Source: Caulobacter vibrioides OR37 | GTDB taxonomy: Bacteria; Pseudomonadota; Alphaproteobacteria; Caulobacterales; Caulobacteraceae | Reading direction: 5' to 3' | NCBI RefSeq assembly: GCF_000372645.1 | Contig: NZ_APMP01000013.1 | Coordinates: forward strand, 34,147-98,146 | DNA: 64,000 bases | In this document: positions 47,839 to 56,784 of the stretch, piece after piece | Layout of the letters: each line of letters starts with the position of its first letter | Numbering within the stretch: the first letter of the stretch is position 1 | Notes under the pieces: generated by a model | What the model was told of the DNA's origin: nothing | Database searches by the model: none | What the model saw: only the letters and a program-made list of their open reading frames with translations | Made by a program: the position numbers and the translations under genes

Positions 47839-49590
47839 CTATACGCCGTATCGCCGGGCAGGCGAGTCGAAACGGCCGGGTTCGACCAGGTGCGACAATT
47901 GGCGCGGCAGCGGCGAGGGGCGGCCCAGCATCCGGGCGACCAGGTGCTCGGCCAGCAGCGGCGCCAGGCAGAAGCCGCGCGAGCCCAGGCCCGCCAGCAC
48001 GATCAGGCCGTCGTCGCTGGTCCCCGCCAGCGGCAGTCGGTCGGGCGTGGTGGCGCGCACCGCCGCGCGGCCCTCGAAGGCGGCGCCGTCCAGCCGGGCG
48101 GCCAGGCCGAGCAGGCCCTTGCGCAGCGTCTCCAGATTGCGGGCGTGGTCTTCGGAGCGCACGTCGGTGGCGGTGTCGTCACGGTCGTGCGTCGCCCCGA
48201 ACAACACGCCCTCGCGCGTCGGAACGGCGTAGCCGCCGAAGGCGACGGCGGGCGTGGAGGGACCGGCGGTCCAGCTGGCCTGGCCGCGCACCGGGCGGAC
48301 GACCAGGTCCGGGGCCAGGTCGGCGATCGCCGCGCCGGTCGCCAGGGCCACGCGGTCGACGCCCAGGATCGTTTCGCCCGCCGCGTCCAGCAGCCGCCAG
48401 CCCGCGCCGTCGCGCTCCAGCTTGGCGACCCGGCGGCGAAGGACCTCCCCGGTCCAGGCGGCGGTCACGACGGGCGGCGCGATGACCAGGGCCGAACCCA
48501 TGGCCAGGGCGCCGTCCTGGTCCAGAGTCATGGTTCCCGGCTCGAACAGGTCCTGGCCCGCCACGGTCGCGAAGCGGGCCGGGTCGCGCTCGGTCTGGGG
48601 CAATTGCCGCACGCCCCGCGCGATCACCGCGTCGGGCAGCGCGGCGTACAGGCTCGCGGCGCGGGCCAGGGCCTGGGCGTAGAGGGCCGCGCGCGGGCCG
48701 CCGCCAGCGTCGAGGGCCGGCGTGACCAGGGCGGCGGGGTTGCCCGAGGCGGCGACCGCGTCCGGATCGTCGACGACCACGACCTCCAGACCCTCCGCGC
48801 GCGCCGCGCGGGCCAGGGCGGCGCCGGCGATCCCCCCGCCGATTACGGCCAGGGTCCTCGGCGGAGGGGGCGCGGCGCCGGCGGCCTGGCTGGGCACCCA
48901 GGCCTCCAGGCGCTCGCGCTTGCGGCCAAAGCCCGGGCGCTTGGCGACCTCGAAGCCGGCCGCCGCGAGACCCCGCCGCACCGCGCCGGCCACGGTGAAG
49001 GTCGCCGCCCGCGCGCCCGGCGCCGAGCGGGCGGCGACGGCGGCCAGCACCTCGTCGCGCCACATGGCCGGGTTCAGGGCGGGGGAGAAGCCGTCCAGGA
49101 ACCAGGCGTCGGCCGCCCCGTCCCAGGCCTCCAGCGCCTCGACCACGTCCATCACGGCCAGGTCCAGCACCGCGCCGAAGCCGGGCAGGTCGATCCGGTG
49201 GAAGCCCCGGGCCCGGCCGGGCCAGTGGTCCAGCAGCGCCTTCGCCGCCTCGCCCAGCTCGGGCCAGTGGCCCAGGATCCGCGCGGCCTCGTCGCGCGTC
49301 AGCGGGTGGGCCTCGATCGAGAAGATGTTCAGCCGCCCCCCCGCCGGCTTTTCCCGCCGCCACAGGTCCAGCAAAGCGGCGATGTTCAGTCCCGAGCCGA
49401 ACCCCAGCTCGCCGACGGTGAAGCGGGCGCCGAACCGCTCGGGCAGGCCGCAGCCGGCCAGGAACACCGCCCGCGTCTCGGCCAGGCCGTCGACGCTGGA
49501 GAAATAGACGTCGCCGTAAAGACTCGACTGCGGCAGTCCGTCCTCGCGCCAGACCAGCGGCGAGCCATCGGAAGAGACGTTGGAACTCAT
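47839..49590 (-). CDS. mnmC: MnmC: bifunctional tRNA wobble-uridine modification enzyme
   Basis: 583 residues from the ATG at 49590. The N-terminal methyltransferase domain (residues 1-225; VWREDGLPQSSLYGDVYFS, GELGFGSGLNIAAL, DAWFLDGFSPALNPAMW) belongs to the MnmC-type DUF752 group. The C-terminal FAD oxidoreductase begins at about residue 232 with TLAVIGGGIAGAALARA and includes VRPVRGQASW, RATTPDRLPLAG and LGSRGFCLAPLLAEHL. The enzyme removes the carboxymethyl group from cmnm5U in tRNA and then methylates the product to give mnm5U. The two-domain order is the usual one for proteobacteria. An in-frame extension to 49626 is less likely since the ATG here begins the conserved region. Confidence 0.88.
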   Translation of the reverse strand: MSSNVSSDGSPLVWREDGLPQSSLYGDVYFSSVDGLAETRAVFLAGCGLPERFGARFTVGELGFGSGLNIAALLDLWRREKPAGGRLNIFSIEAHPLTRDEAARILGHWPELGEAAKALLDHWPGRARGFHRIDLPGFGAVLDLAVMDVVEALEAWDGAADAWFLDGFSPALNPAMWRDEVLAAVAARSAPGARAATFTVAGAVRRGLAAAGFEVAKRPGFGRKRERLEAWVPSQAAGAAPPPPRTLAVIGGGIAGAALARAARAEGLEVVVVDDPDAVAASGNPAALVTPALDAGGGPRAALYAQALARAASLYAALPDAVIARGVRQLPQTERDPARFATVAGQDLFEPGTMTLDQDGALAMGSALVIAPPVVTAAWTGEVLRRRVAKLERDGAGWRLLDAAGETILGVDRVALATGAAIADLAPDLVVRPVRGQASWTAGPSTPAVAFGGYAVPTREGVLFGATHDRDDTATDVRSEDHARNLETLRKGLLGLAARLDGAAFEGRAAVRATTPDRLPLAGTSDDGLIVLAGLGSRGFCLAPLLAEHLVARMLGRPSPLPRQLSHLVEPGRFDSPARRYGV

Positions 49591-49806
49591 GCCGCTGCTA
49601 GAGCGCCGAGGCGGGCATGGCGTCAACGGAAAAGGGCGGTCGCTGGGCGGTCTGTCTCTTCCCGCTTTGATGGGTAGGGGATCTTATTTCCACCCTTCAT
49701 CACGCGCGGGCGGGAATGGTCCGAGGGTCCGCATTCGGCGCTGGCGGTGATGGCTTTTCACGAGCCAGGGCGGGCGTTCGGATATTCAGCGCTCACCTAC
49801 CGCCCA
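49591..49806. other. Gene-free spacer upstream of mnmC
   Basis: I see no gene here. The region contains the likely mnmC promoter near its right end of the coding start (49591-49700) and a base composition nearer to 60 percent GC than the neighbouring genes. Together with the inverted repeat at 49807-49916 and the stretch 49917-50027, also empty, it makes a 437-base gap between genes. Confidence 0.4.
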
Positions 49807-49916
49807 TCATCCCGCGCTTTATGCGCGGGACCCATGGTTCAGCTTTCACCTAAGCGCTTAGTTCCGCGCTGCACTTGCGGCGGACAAATGGGTCCCGCGC
49901 ATAAAGCGCGGGATGA
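49807..49916. repeat. Nested inverted repeat with perfect 29-bp arms
   Basis: Arms at 49807-49835 and 49888-49916 are perfect reverse complements, separated by 52 bases. Each arm holds its own smaller palindrome (CCCGCGC, TTTAT, GCGCGGG), so the element can fold as one long hairpin or two small ones. Elements with the words GGTCCCGCGCATAAAGCGCG are familiar to me as dispersed repeats in Caulobacterales. There is no open reading frame in it. Confidence 0.7.
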
Positions 49917-50027
49917 CGGTTGAAATAAGGACGGAAACCCAACCCGCCCAGACCATCGCCTCGGGCCGCCCATAACGGCGTTCCCAACCGAGATGGCGAC
50001 GCCGCCGCCATCCCGGGTGGGGCGTCC

Positions 50028-50366
50028 CTAGTGGGCGTCCTTCTTGGCCTCTTCCTTCTTGGCCGGGGCGTCGGCGGGCGCGGAGGCGGGGGCCGAGGTG
50101 GCGCCGGTGGCGGCGGCGTCCGCGGCCATGCTGTCGGCGGGCGGCGCAGCCGGAGCCGCGGCGGCGTCGGCGGCGGCCTTGTTGGCGTCGGCGGCGGCCT
50201 GGTCCTTGGCCGAGGCGGCGTCGGTCACGGTGCTGGCGTCGGCGGCGGCGGCCTTGGCGGCGGCGCTGTCGCCCTCGGCGGCGTCCTTCTTGCCGCAGGC
50301 GGCCAGCGACAGGGCCGCGACGGCCACGCCGGCGATCAGGAACTTGCGAAGAACGGTGGAGCTCAT
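50028..50366 (-). CDS. Alanine-rich small lipoprotein
   Basis: 112 residues from the ATG at 50366 (AGGGGAAA upstream). Residues 1-24 form a lipoprotein signal with lipobox LAAC just ahead of GKKDAAEG. The mature part is almost wholly Ala, Asp, Pro and Lys (repeats such as DAASAKDQAAADANKAAADAA) and ends with KKEEAKKDAH. It probably is an extended or helical periplasmic tether attached to a membrane. No homologous function recognised. Low-complexity composition means similarity searches will give spurious hits. It is on the same strand as and 135 bases downstream of motA. Confidence 0.7.
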   Translation of the reverse strand: MSSTVLRKFLIAGVAVAALSLAACGKKDAAEGDSAAAKAAAADASTVTDAASAKDQAAADANKAAADAAAAPAAPPADSMAADAAATGATSAPASAPADAPAKKEEAKKDAH

Positions 50367-50501
50367 GAGGTTTCCCCTGGCGACGGCCGCCCTCGCGGCG
50401 GCCTTCAGCGAAGGGAATACCGGTTCGAAAGCCCGCGCAAGCCAGGACTTCACGGGGCCGTGATCAGGCGACCTCTCGGCCCGCGAAGGCCGCGGGGAGT
50501 C

Positions 50502-51368
50502 TTATTCGTTCGGCATCTGCGACAGGGCCTCTTCCAGCTCGGCGAAGCTGGGCTGGGCCGGCGAGGGGACATTGCCGCGGCCGATCTCGACCGAGATCTG
50601 GGCGGCGTTGCCGTGCAGGTGGGCCACCAGCACCGCCTGGATGATCTTGTAGAAGGCGCCTTCCTCGTTGACGACCGAGGTCAGGCGCAGGGCGAACGGC
50701 GCGACCAGGCCATAGGCCATGAACACGCCCAGGAAGGTGCCGACCAGGGCGCCGCCGATCATGCCGCCCAGCACGGCGGGCGGCTCGGTGATCGAACCCA
50801 TGGTCTTGATCACGCCCAGCACGGCGGCCACGATGCCCAGCGCCGGAAGGGCGTCGGCCAGGGATTGCAGGGCGTGGGCGGGCTCGAGCGCCTCGTGGTG
50901 GTGCTTTTCGAGCTGCTTTTCCATCGCGTCCTCGACCTGGTGCGGATCTTCCAGGTTCATGGTCATCATCCGCAGCGTGTCGCAGATGAAGTCGACGGCG
51001 AAGTGGTCGTGGGTGATCTTGGCGTAGCGGCCGAAGATCGTGCTCTCGTGCGGCTTTTCGATGTGGCTTTCCAGGGCGATGACGCCCTTGGACTTCATCG
51101 TCTTGGTCAGCAGGAACAGCAGGCTCAACAGGTCGCGATAGTCGGCCGCGTTCCACTTGGGGCCCTTGAAGATCTTGCCGAAGCCGCCGGCCGTGGCCTT
51201 GATCGTCGTCATCGAGTTCGAGATCAGGAACGAGGCGATGCCCGCGCCCAGGATACACATCAGCTCGTGCGGGGCGGCCTCGATGATGACGTCCATCTTG
51301 CCGCCGGACATGATGAACGAGCCGAACACCAGGCCGAAGAGCAGGACAATGCCGATGATCTGGAACAT
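50502..51368 (-). CDS. motA: Flagellar motor stator protein MotA
   Basis: 288 residues, full length. Four membrane helices: residues 1-20, 35-55 (LMCILGAGIASFLISNS), and a paired block near 172-220 (ALPALGIVAAVLGVIKTMG, GGMIGGALVGTFLGVFMAYGLVAP), with the long cytoplasmic loop (residues 70-165) that contacts the rotor. The EDPHQVEDAMEKQLEKHHHEA and PAHALQSLADALPALG segments are typical of the family. MotA and MotB form the proton channel that drives flagellar rotation. motB is not adjacent, as in other Caulobacter genomes in my memory. A small palindrome GGATTTAATGATTAATCC at 51407-51424 lies just upstream. Confidence 0.92.
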   Translation of the reverse strand: MFQIIGIVLLFGLVFGSFIMSGGKMDVIIEAAPHELMCILGAGIASFLISNSMTTIKATAGGFGKIFKGPKWNAADYRDLLSLLFLLTKTMKSKGVIALESHIEKPHESTIFGRYAKITHDHFAVDFICDTLRMMTMNLEDPHQVEDAMEKQLEKHHHEALEPAHALQSLADALPALGIVAAVLGVIKTMGSITEPPAVLGGMIGGALVGTFLGVFMAYGLVAPFALRLTSVVNEEGAFYKIIQAVLVAHLHGNAAQISVEIGRGNVPSPAQPSFAELEEALSQMPNE

Positions 51369-51503
51369 GGTGCTTTAGCCGACCCCGCGAATGACGGCGC
51401 ATCATCGGATTTAATGATTAATCCAAGGTTCCCTGCGCGACCATAAGGCCGCGATGGCCGCGACGGATTGCGCCCTGTCGCGGGTAGGTCTAACGGTTGT
51501 TTG

Positions 51504-52826
51504 ATGACAGGGGAGACTCAAGAGGCCCGGGACAACCGAGGCCCATTCGCCATTCTCTTCGGCGTGTCCGTGGCGACCGCCCTGGGGAACACGGGCATGT
51601 TGTCGGTGCTGCCCGCCATCGGCCGGCAGATCGGCATTCCCGACGCCATGGTCGCGGCCATCTTCTCGCTGTCGGCGGTGCTGTGGGCGATCACCTCGCC
51701 GATCTGGGCGCGACAGTCCGACATCCGAGGACGCAAGCCGCTGATCCTGCTGGGCCTGGGCGGGTTCTGCCTGTCGATGAGCCTGTGCGCCATCGTCGTC
51801 TCGGCGGGCCTGCGCCACGTGGCCGCGCCGATGGTGATCTTCGTGCTGTTCCTGCTGTCGCGCGCGATCTTCGGCGGCTTCGGCTCGGCCGCCAACCCGG
51901 CGACCCAGGCCTATATGGCCGAGCGGACCAGCCGCGAGGAGCGCACCCAGACCATGGCCACCCTGGCCGGGGCCACGGGCCTGGGCACGGTGGTGGGGCC
52001 GCTGCTGGCGCCGCTGTTCGTGCTGCCGATCGTCACCCTGGCCGGGCCGATGTTCGCCTTCGCCGTGCTGGCGGCCGTCATGCTGTTCGTCGTGCATCGC
52101 GGCCTGCCCGAGACCTTCAAGCCGGTCGGGGGCGGCGAGACGCCGCCGCGCCGCCGACGGGCCCTGCCGTTCCTGGGCGGCGGCTCCGACGTCGCCCTGT
52201 GGAAGGACGAGCGCCTCAAGCCGTTCCTGATCTTCGGCTTCCTGGTCGCCTCGTGCCAGACGGCCCAGACCCAGACCCTGGGCTTTCTGATCATCGACAA
52301 GCTGGGCCTTTCGCCGATCAAGGCCCAGGGCTTCATCACCCTGGCCATGGCGGCTGGGGCGGTGGCGGGCCTCCTGGCCCAGTGGGGTCTGATCCGCATG
52401 TTCCGCATGGGCCCGCGCGAGCTGATGCGCTGGGGCGTCGGCTGCGCGGCGGTGGGCAACGCGGTCGTCGCCTTCGCCCCGGACTACGCCGCCGTCGCCA
52501 TCGGCTACGCGATCGCCTGCCTGGGCTATGGCTTCGCGCGGCCCGGCTTCACGGCCGGGGCCTCGCTGTCGGTCGGCGCGCGCGACCAGGCCGGGGCGGC
52601 GGGCGCGATCGCCGCGATCAACGGCCTCAACGTCGTCGTCGCGCCGCTGTTCGTGCTGCTCTACGAGCGCGTCGGATGGGGGCCGTTCGTGCTGAACGCC
52701 GCCATCCTGGTCGGCCTGCTGGCCTACGCCCTGCGCCAGGCCATGCTGCGCGCGATCTCCCAGACCGGACCCGAGACCGAGGCGACGATCGCGGGCTTGG
52801 AGCGCGCCGACGAGGGCGGGGTTTAG
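51504..52826 (+). CDS. MFS drug/metabolite exporter
   Basis: 440 residues from the ATG at 51504, 12 helices. The loop 2-3 motif DIRGRKPLILLG and the antiporter motif C-like GATGLGTVVGPLLAP in helix 5 mark it as a 12-helix drug:H+ antiporter of the TetA-like group. Last helices include PGFTAGASLSVGARDQAGAAGAIAAINGLN. Divergent from motA with 135 bases between the starts and convergent with fixK. No regulator beside it and no evidence for its substrate. Confidence 0.85.
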   Translation: MTGETQEARDNRGPFAILFGVSVATALGNTGMLSVLPAIGRQIGIPDAMVAAIFSLSAVLWAITSPIWARQSDIRGRKPLILLGLGGFCLSMSLCAIVVSAGLRHVAAPMVIFVLFLLSRAIFGGFGSAANPATQAYMAERTSREERTQTMATLAGATGLGTVVGPLLAPLFVLPIVTLAGPMFAFAVLAAVMLFVVHRGLPETFKPVGGGETPPRRRRALPFLGGGSDVALWKDERLKPFLIFGFLVASCQTAQTQTLGFLIIDKLGLSPIKAQGFITLAMAAGAVAGLLAQWGLIRMFRMGPRELMRWGVGCAAVGNAVVAFAPDYAAVAIGYAIACLGYGFARPGFTAGASLSVGARDQAGAAGAIAAINGLNVVVAPLFVLLYERVGWGPFVLNAAILVGLLAYALRQAMLRAISQTGPETEATIAGLERADEGGV

Positions 52827-52853
52827 GGGGCGCCCGCTACTCCGCGCGATATT

Positions 52854-53504
52854 CTAGAGAACCATCCGCTCCAGGGCGCGGCGGTCCTTCAGCACCACGT
52901 GGCGCACGGTCGGCAGGGCGATCAGGCCCTCGTCCTGCAGGCTGGTCAGGGCCCGCGAGACGGTCTCGATCGTCAGGCCCAGATAGTCGGCCATGTCCTG
53001 GCGGCCCATCGGCACGTCGATCTCGGCGTCGGCGCGGGTGCGCTGGGCGATGTCGAGCAGCAGGCCCACGACCCGTTCGATCGCCGAGCGGCGGCCCAGC
53101 ATCAGCACGTGGTCCTGGCTGCGTTGCAGGCCCTCGGCGGTCAGGTGGAAGACCGCGCGGGCCGCGTCGCCGCGACGCGCCACCAGGTCGCTGAGCGCGC
53201 CCCGGCGGATCATCCGCACGCTGGTGTCGCACATGGCCTCGGCGGTGACGCGGTGCGCCTCGCCCATCTCCCAGCCGAAATAGTCGCCGGCGAACAGGAA
53301 GGCGTCCACCTGGCGACGGCCGTCGCGCAGGATGCGATAGGTGCGCACCGAGCCCGAGACCACTTGGTAGATGTAGTCGGCGTCCTCGCCCTCGCCGAAG
53401 ATCTCCTCGTCGCGGGTCAGCCGCAGGCAGGCGCCCGGCGTGGGCAAGGCGGCGTCGAACAGATGATCGGTGTCAAAGCTTTTGGCGCGGATCGGAGACA
53501 ACAT
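52854..53504 (-). CDS. fixK: FixK: Crp/Fnr-type activator of the hypoxic response
   Basis: 216 residues. An N-terminal cyclic-nucleotide-binding-like beta-roll (residues 28-120; DEEIFGEGEDADYIYQVVSGSVRTYRIL, DYFGWEMG) is followed by a long dimer helix and a winged HTH with recognition helix LGLTIETVSRALTSLQ near residue 175, where E-xx-SR reads the TTGA half-site. The four-cysteine iron-sulphur motif of FNR is absent, which is the mark of the FixK subgroup, whose level is set by FixLJ. FixK-type boxes stand at 53628-53641 (before fixT) and 56716-56729 (before a microprotein). The stop codon is again TAG followed by A. Confidence 0.9.
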   Translation of the reverse strand: MLSPIRAKSFDTDHLFDAALPTPGACLRLTRDEEIFGEGEDADYIYQVVSGSVRTYRILRDGRRQVDAFLFAGDYFGWEMGEAHRVTAEAMCDTSVRMIRRGALSDLVARRGDAARAVFHLTAEGLQRSQDHVLMLGRRSAIERVVGLLLDIAQRTRADAEIDVPMGRQDMADYLGLTIETVSRALTSLQDEGLIALPTVRHVVLKDRRALERMVL

Positions 53505-53627
53505 GGAGAACCCCCTTGGCTTGAGAGGGTTATCGCGCCCCGGACGCCGCGCGGAAATTCGTGGACCACGCCTAAGGAAGCCTCGCTAAGGGGAATTGCT
53601 TAGGCGCGTCCGCGTACCCGTCGAGTT

Positions 53628-53641
53628 TTGACGCCGATCAA
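53628..53641. promoter_or_regulatory. FixK box upstream of fixT
   Basis: TTGAC-GCCG-ATCAA, a full match to the FixK/FNR consensus TTGAY-N4-RTCAA. The centre lies 42 bases before the fixT ATG, which places a class II promoter start very near the initiation codon. Confidence 0.8.
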
Positions 53642-53676
53642 GGCGCGGCGGCGGGATCGCGCGGAGTCTGGGCGCC

Positions 53677-54036
53677 ATGTGCGATCGGCCTGACCTGTCG
53701 GATCCCCGACCCTTGATCCTGCTCCTGGTGGCCGACGAGCCGCTGAGGGAAGCCTTGCGCTTTTCCCTGGAGACGGAAGGCTACGCCGTCAGCGCCCCGG
53801 CCGCGCCCGACGCCTGCATGGCCTGCGTCGACTGCAGCGCCGCCGCCTGCGTGGTCATCGACGACAGCGATCGCTCCTGGCCCCACCGGGTGGGCGGGCG
53901 TCCGACCATCGTCCTGACCGGCGACGCCGAGCGGCTGGTGCGCGCGGGCGTGCGCGGCGTGTCGGTGGTCGAAAAGCCCCTGCTGGACGACGCCCTGGGC
54001 CGCCGGCTGGCCGAGGTCCTCGGCGCCCAGGTCTAG
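53677..54036 (+). CDS. fixT: FixT: single-domain receiver-like inhibitor of FixL with a cysteine cluster
   Basis: 119 residues: a stand-alone receiver fold (RPLILLLVADEPLREALRFS, then VVIDDSD at the strand 3 position, VLTGDAE and the conserved lysine in VVEKPLL). It has four close cysteines C47, C50, C53 and C58 (DACMACVDCSAAACV) plus C2. In Caulobacter, FixT binds an iron-sulphur cluster through such cysteines and inhibits the FixL kinase, giving feedback on oxygen signalling. The gene stands among fixK, fixJ and fixL and has a consensus FixK box, as expected for a feedback inhibitor. The stop codon is TAG. Confidence 0.88.
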   Translation: MCDRPDLSDPRPLILLLVADEPLREALRFSLETEGYAVSAPAAPDACMACVDCSAAACVVIDDSDRSWPHRVGGRPTIVLTGDAERLVRAGVRGVSVVEKPLLDDALGRRLAEVLGAQV

Positions 54037-54127
54037 AGGGCGGCCTTACCCCCTGGCGCCTTACGGGCTAAAGACGATGGCCGTGCTCGCGCGCGCGGAT
54101 CGTAATGGTTTTCCCGAGGTCTCCAAC

Positions 54128-54580
54128 ATGGTGGAAAACAGCCGAAGCATCGGCGGGGGAGCGGCGCGGGGCCTGCTGGTCGGTCTGTTCCACGCTGTTT
54201 GCGGCCTGCTGCTGCTCTGGACGATCCCCACCCAGTTCGTATCGTTGCGGATCGCGCGGAGCGACATCTCGACGGGCGGCGCCTGGGTCGCGGTGTTCGT
54301 GCTAGGCCTCGTCCCCTTCCTGGTCGCTATGGCGCTGCTGGGCATGGGCGTTGGCGTCGTCGGAGCCGTCCTGCCGTCGCGCGTCCTCAGAGGCCTGGTG
54401 TCGGCGCTGATCTTCGGCCTCGTGCTGGTTCTGATGGCGATCAGCGCGCAAGTGTCGCCAGACAACGTCTTCTCGATCGCGACGGGCATTCCGATGATGT
54501 TCGACGGGCCGCTGCCGATCGGCCTGACGGCGATCGTCGCGGCGATTTCCTTCGGCTCGGCCGGGATAACCCGCGCCTAA
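54128..54580 (+). CDS. Small four-helix inner-membrane protein of unknown function
   Basis: 150 residues from the ATG at 54128 (GAGG 7 bases upstream; the upstream in-frame start at 54077 lacks one). Four hydrophobic helices: about residues 14-36 (GLLVGLFHAVCGLLLLWTI), 53-77, 83-107 (LRGLVSALIFGLVLVLMAI) and 125-148. No known motif. It overlaps the end of fixJ by 4 bases in convergent orientation. Because it lies within the fix cluster it might be linked to respiration or to FixT, but nothing in the sequence proves it. Confidence 0.65.
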   Translation: MVENSRSIGGGAARGLLVGLFHAVCGLLLLWTIPTQFVSLRIARSDISTGGAWVAVFVLGLVPFLVAMALLGMGVGVVGAVLPSRVLRGLVSALIFGLVLVLMAISAQVSPDNVFSIATGIPMMFDGPLPIGLTAIVAAISFGSAGITRA

Positions 54581-55188
54581 CCCCGCGCCGACAGCGTCAT
54601 CCGCACCAGGGCCGCCAGGTTGTCGGCCTGCATCTTGGTCATCAGCTTGGCGCGGTAGATCTCGACCGTGCGCGGGCTGATGCCCAGGTCGCGGGCGATG
54701 ACCTTGTTGGCGTGGCCGGCGACGACGCCGTCCAGCACCTGGCGCTCGCGCTCCGACAGGGTCTCGATGCGCTTGTGGATCGCCGCCTGGTCGTCGGAGA
54801 CGGCGCTGGGCGCCTCGACCAGGTCGAAGGCCCGCCGAAGGGCGTCCAGCATCCGCGATTCCGAGAACGGCTTTTCCAGGAAGTCCGCCACGCCCGAGCG
54901 CATGGCCTCGACGGCCATTGGAATGTCGCCGTGTCCAGTGATCATCACGATCGGCATACGCACCTTCAGCGCCGACAGGCGGGCCACCAGGTCCTGGCCG
55001 CTCATCTCGGGCATCCGCACGTCGGTGATGATCACACCCGGTTTGGCGGTCGGCAGGGCGTCCAGGAAGGCCGGCGCGCTGGCGTAGGACTCGACCTCGA
55101 AGTCGGCGGATTCCAGCAGGAAGGCCAGCGACTCGCGGGCGCTCTCGTCGTCGTCCACCACGTGGACGACCTGGGGGGCGTCACTCAT
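54577..55188 (-). CDS. fixJ: FixJ: response regulator of oxygen limitation
   Basis: 203 residues. Receiver domain at 1-120 with the acidic pair VDDDES, phosphoacceptor D56 ([12 protein letters not shown]), threonine in ITGHGD and lysine in LEKPFSE. A LuxR-type HTH follows ([37 protein letters not shown]). FixJ phosphorylated by FixL turns on fixK and other genes at low oxygen. Its ATG overlaps the end of fixL by 8 bases, so the two are translationally coupled in one operon. Confidence 0.93.
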   Translation of the reverse strand: MSDAPQVVHVVDDDESARESLAFLLESADFEVESYASAPAFLDALPTAKPGVIITDVRMPEMSGQDLVARLSALKVRMPIVMITGHGDIPMAVEAMRSGVADFLEKPFSESRMLDALRRAFDLVEAPSAVSDDQAAIHKRIETLSERERQVLDGVVAGHANKVIARDLGISPRTVEIYRAKLMTKMQADNLAALVRMTLSARG

Positions 55189-56668
55189 CGAGGGTCTCCT
55201 TCTGGGCGATGCGCGCCTCGACGGGCGGCAGGGTAAAGCGGAACAGGGCGCCGCCGCCGGGATTGGCCTCGGCCCAGATGCGGCCGCCGTGCGCCTCGAT
55301 GATCGAGCGCGAGATCGACAGGCCCACCCCCATGCCTTGCGGCTTGGTGGTCATGAACGGCTGGAACAGGCGCTCGCGCACCGACTCGGCGATGCCGGGG
55401 CCGGTGTCGGCGACGCTGATCCTGGCCCAGCCGTCCTCGGTCTGGTCGGTGCTGATCAGCAGCGCCCGCTTGCGCGGATCGGAGGCCTGCATGGCGTCGA
55501 TGCCGTTGCGGATCAGGTTCAGCAGCACCTGCTGGACCTGCACCCGGTCGGCGAACACCGCGTCGGCGCGCGGGTCGAGATCGAGGCGCACGTCGACCTG
55601 CCGTTCCTTCTCGCCGATCAGGGCCAGGGCCGAGGCCTCCTCGATCAGCTTGGACAGGCTTTCGACGGCGCGCTCGCTGGCCCCGCGCCGGACGAAGTCG
55701 CGCATCCGGTGGATCACCTCGCCGGCCCGCAAGGCCTGGGCGGCGGCGCGGTCGATGGCGTCGCGCACCTTGGCCTGGTCGGCCTCGCGGCCTCGGTCGA
55801 TCAGGCGCCGCGAGCCGGTCAGCAGGTTGGCGATGGCCGACAGCGGCTGATTCAGCTCGTGCGCCAGGGTCGAGGCCATCTCGCCCATGGCCGTCAGGCG
55901 CGAGACGTGGACCAGCTCGTTCTGCAGCTCCTGCAGGCGCGTCTCGGTCTCCTGGCTTTCGGTCAGATCGCGGATGAAGCCGGTGAACGAGGGCGTCGCG
56001 CCCTTGGTCTCGCCGACCGCAAGCTCCATCGGGAAGGTCGAGCCGTCCTTGCGCCGCCCCACCACCACGCGTCCGGAGCCGATGATCCGCTTCTCGCCGG
56101 TGCGGGCGTAGCGCTCCATGTATTTGTCGTGGGCCGACCTGTAGGGCTCGGGCATCAGCAGCGAGACGTTGCGGCCCAGGACCTCGTCCTGGGTCCAGCC
56201 GAACATCCGCTCGGCGGCGGGGCTGAACGAGGTCATGATCCCGGCGCGGTCGATGACCACCACCCCGTCGGGCACGGTGTCGAGGATCGAGCGCAGGTGG
56301 TCATTGACCGCCGTCGCCCGTCGCCGCGCGGCGTGGAACCAGCCGCCGCCGATGGCCATGCCGAAGCCGACCGACAGGAAGATCGCCGCCGCCAGGCCGT
56401 TGACCATGTCGAACGGAGCGCCCCGCGTCTCCCACCAGACCGCGGCCCAGGCGAAGGTGGTGGCGAAGACGCCAGGTCCCAGGCCGCCCAGCGCCGCGGC
56501 GATCAGCACCGCCGGCACGAACAGCAGGAACGACGACGGCGCGGTGAAGGCCTGCGGCAGATAGAGGTGCGCGATCACCGTCGCTATCACCGCCGCGCAG
56601 GCGGCCAGATAGGCGGTGGGACGCGGATCGCTGAACAGGGTCGAGGACAGGCCTCGCGCCGGCTTCAT
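55181..56668 (-). CDS. fixL: FixL: haem-PAS oxygen-sensing histidine kinase
   Basis: 495 residues from the ATG at 56668 (a TTG at 56686 is possible). Four membrane helices within the first 115 residues make a MHYT/DUF4118-type membrane anchor. The haem PAS domain (about 124-235) has the haem-ligand histidine in [10 protein letters not shown] (H180) and the regulatory arginine in [15 protein letters not shown] (R200). The kinase has its phospho-histidine in [12 protein letters not shown] (H270), N-box [10 protein letters not shown] and G-box DTGPGIAE and GMGVGLSIS. Oxygen bound to the haem inhibits the kinase. The final eight bases overlap fixJ. Upstream it shares a 116-base region with a divergent microprotein that contains a FixK-type box. 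Confidence 0.93.
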   Translation of the reverse strand: MKPARGLSSTLFSDPRPTAYLAACAAVIATVIAHLYLPQAFTAPSSFLLFVPAVLIAAALGGLGPGVFATTFAWAAVWWETRGAPFDMVNGLAAAIFLSVGFGMAIGGGWFHAARRRATAVNDHLRSILDTVPDGVVVIDRAGIMTSFSPAAERMFGWTQDEVLGRNVSLLMPEPYRSAHDKYMERYARTGEKRIIGSGRVVVGRRKDGSTFPMELAVGETKGATPSFTGFIRDLTESQETETRLQELQNELVHVSRLTAMGEMASTLAHELNQPLSAIANLLTGSRRLIDRGREADQAKVRDAIDRAAAQALRAGEVIHRMRDFVRRGASERAVESLSKLIEEASALALIGEKERQVDVRLDLDPRADAVFADRVQVQQVLLNLIRNGIDAMQASDPRKRALLISTDQTEDGWARISVADTGPGIAESVRERLFQPFMTTKPQGMGVGLSISRSIIEAHGGRIWAEANPGGGALFRFTLPPVEARIAQKETLDE

Positions 56669-56715
56669 TGGCTTGAAAAGCTCCAACAGACTCTCGCCGT
56701 TATAGCCGAGCCCGT

Positions 56716-56729
56716 TTGAGCCAGGTCAA
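56716..56729. promoter_or_regulatory. FixK-type box between fixL and the microprotein
   Basis: TTGAG-CCAG-GTCAA: both TTGA and TCAA half-sites are perfect with the right 6-base spacing. Centre is 62 bases before the microprotein ATG, giving room for a class II promoter with a start near 56764. Confidence 0.65.
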
Positions 56730-56784
56730 GGCAGGGCGTTTGCGTAACCGAGATGCTCCTCCAGCCTTGCAGAGGAGATGGAAT

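Noticed and set aside
51407..51424. CtrA site at the motA promoter
   Set aside because: GGATTTAATGATTAATCC is a palindrome with TTAA spaced by 3 bases, not the 7 required for CtrA. Left as an unexplained small palindrome.
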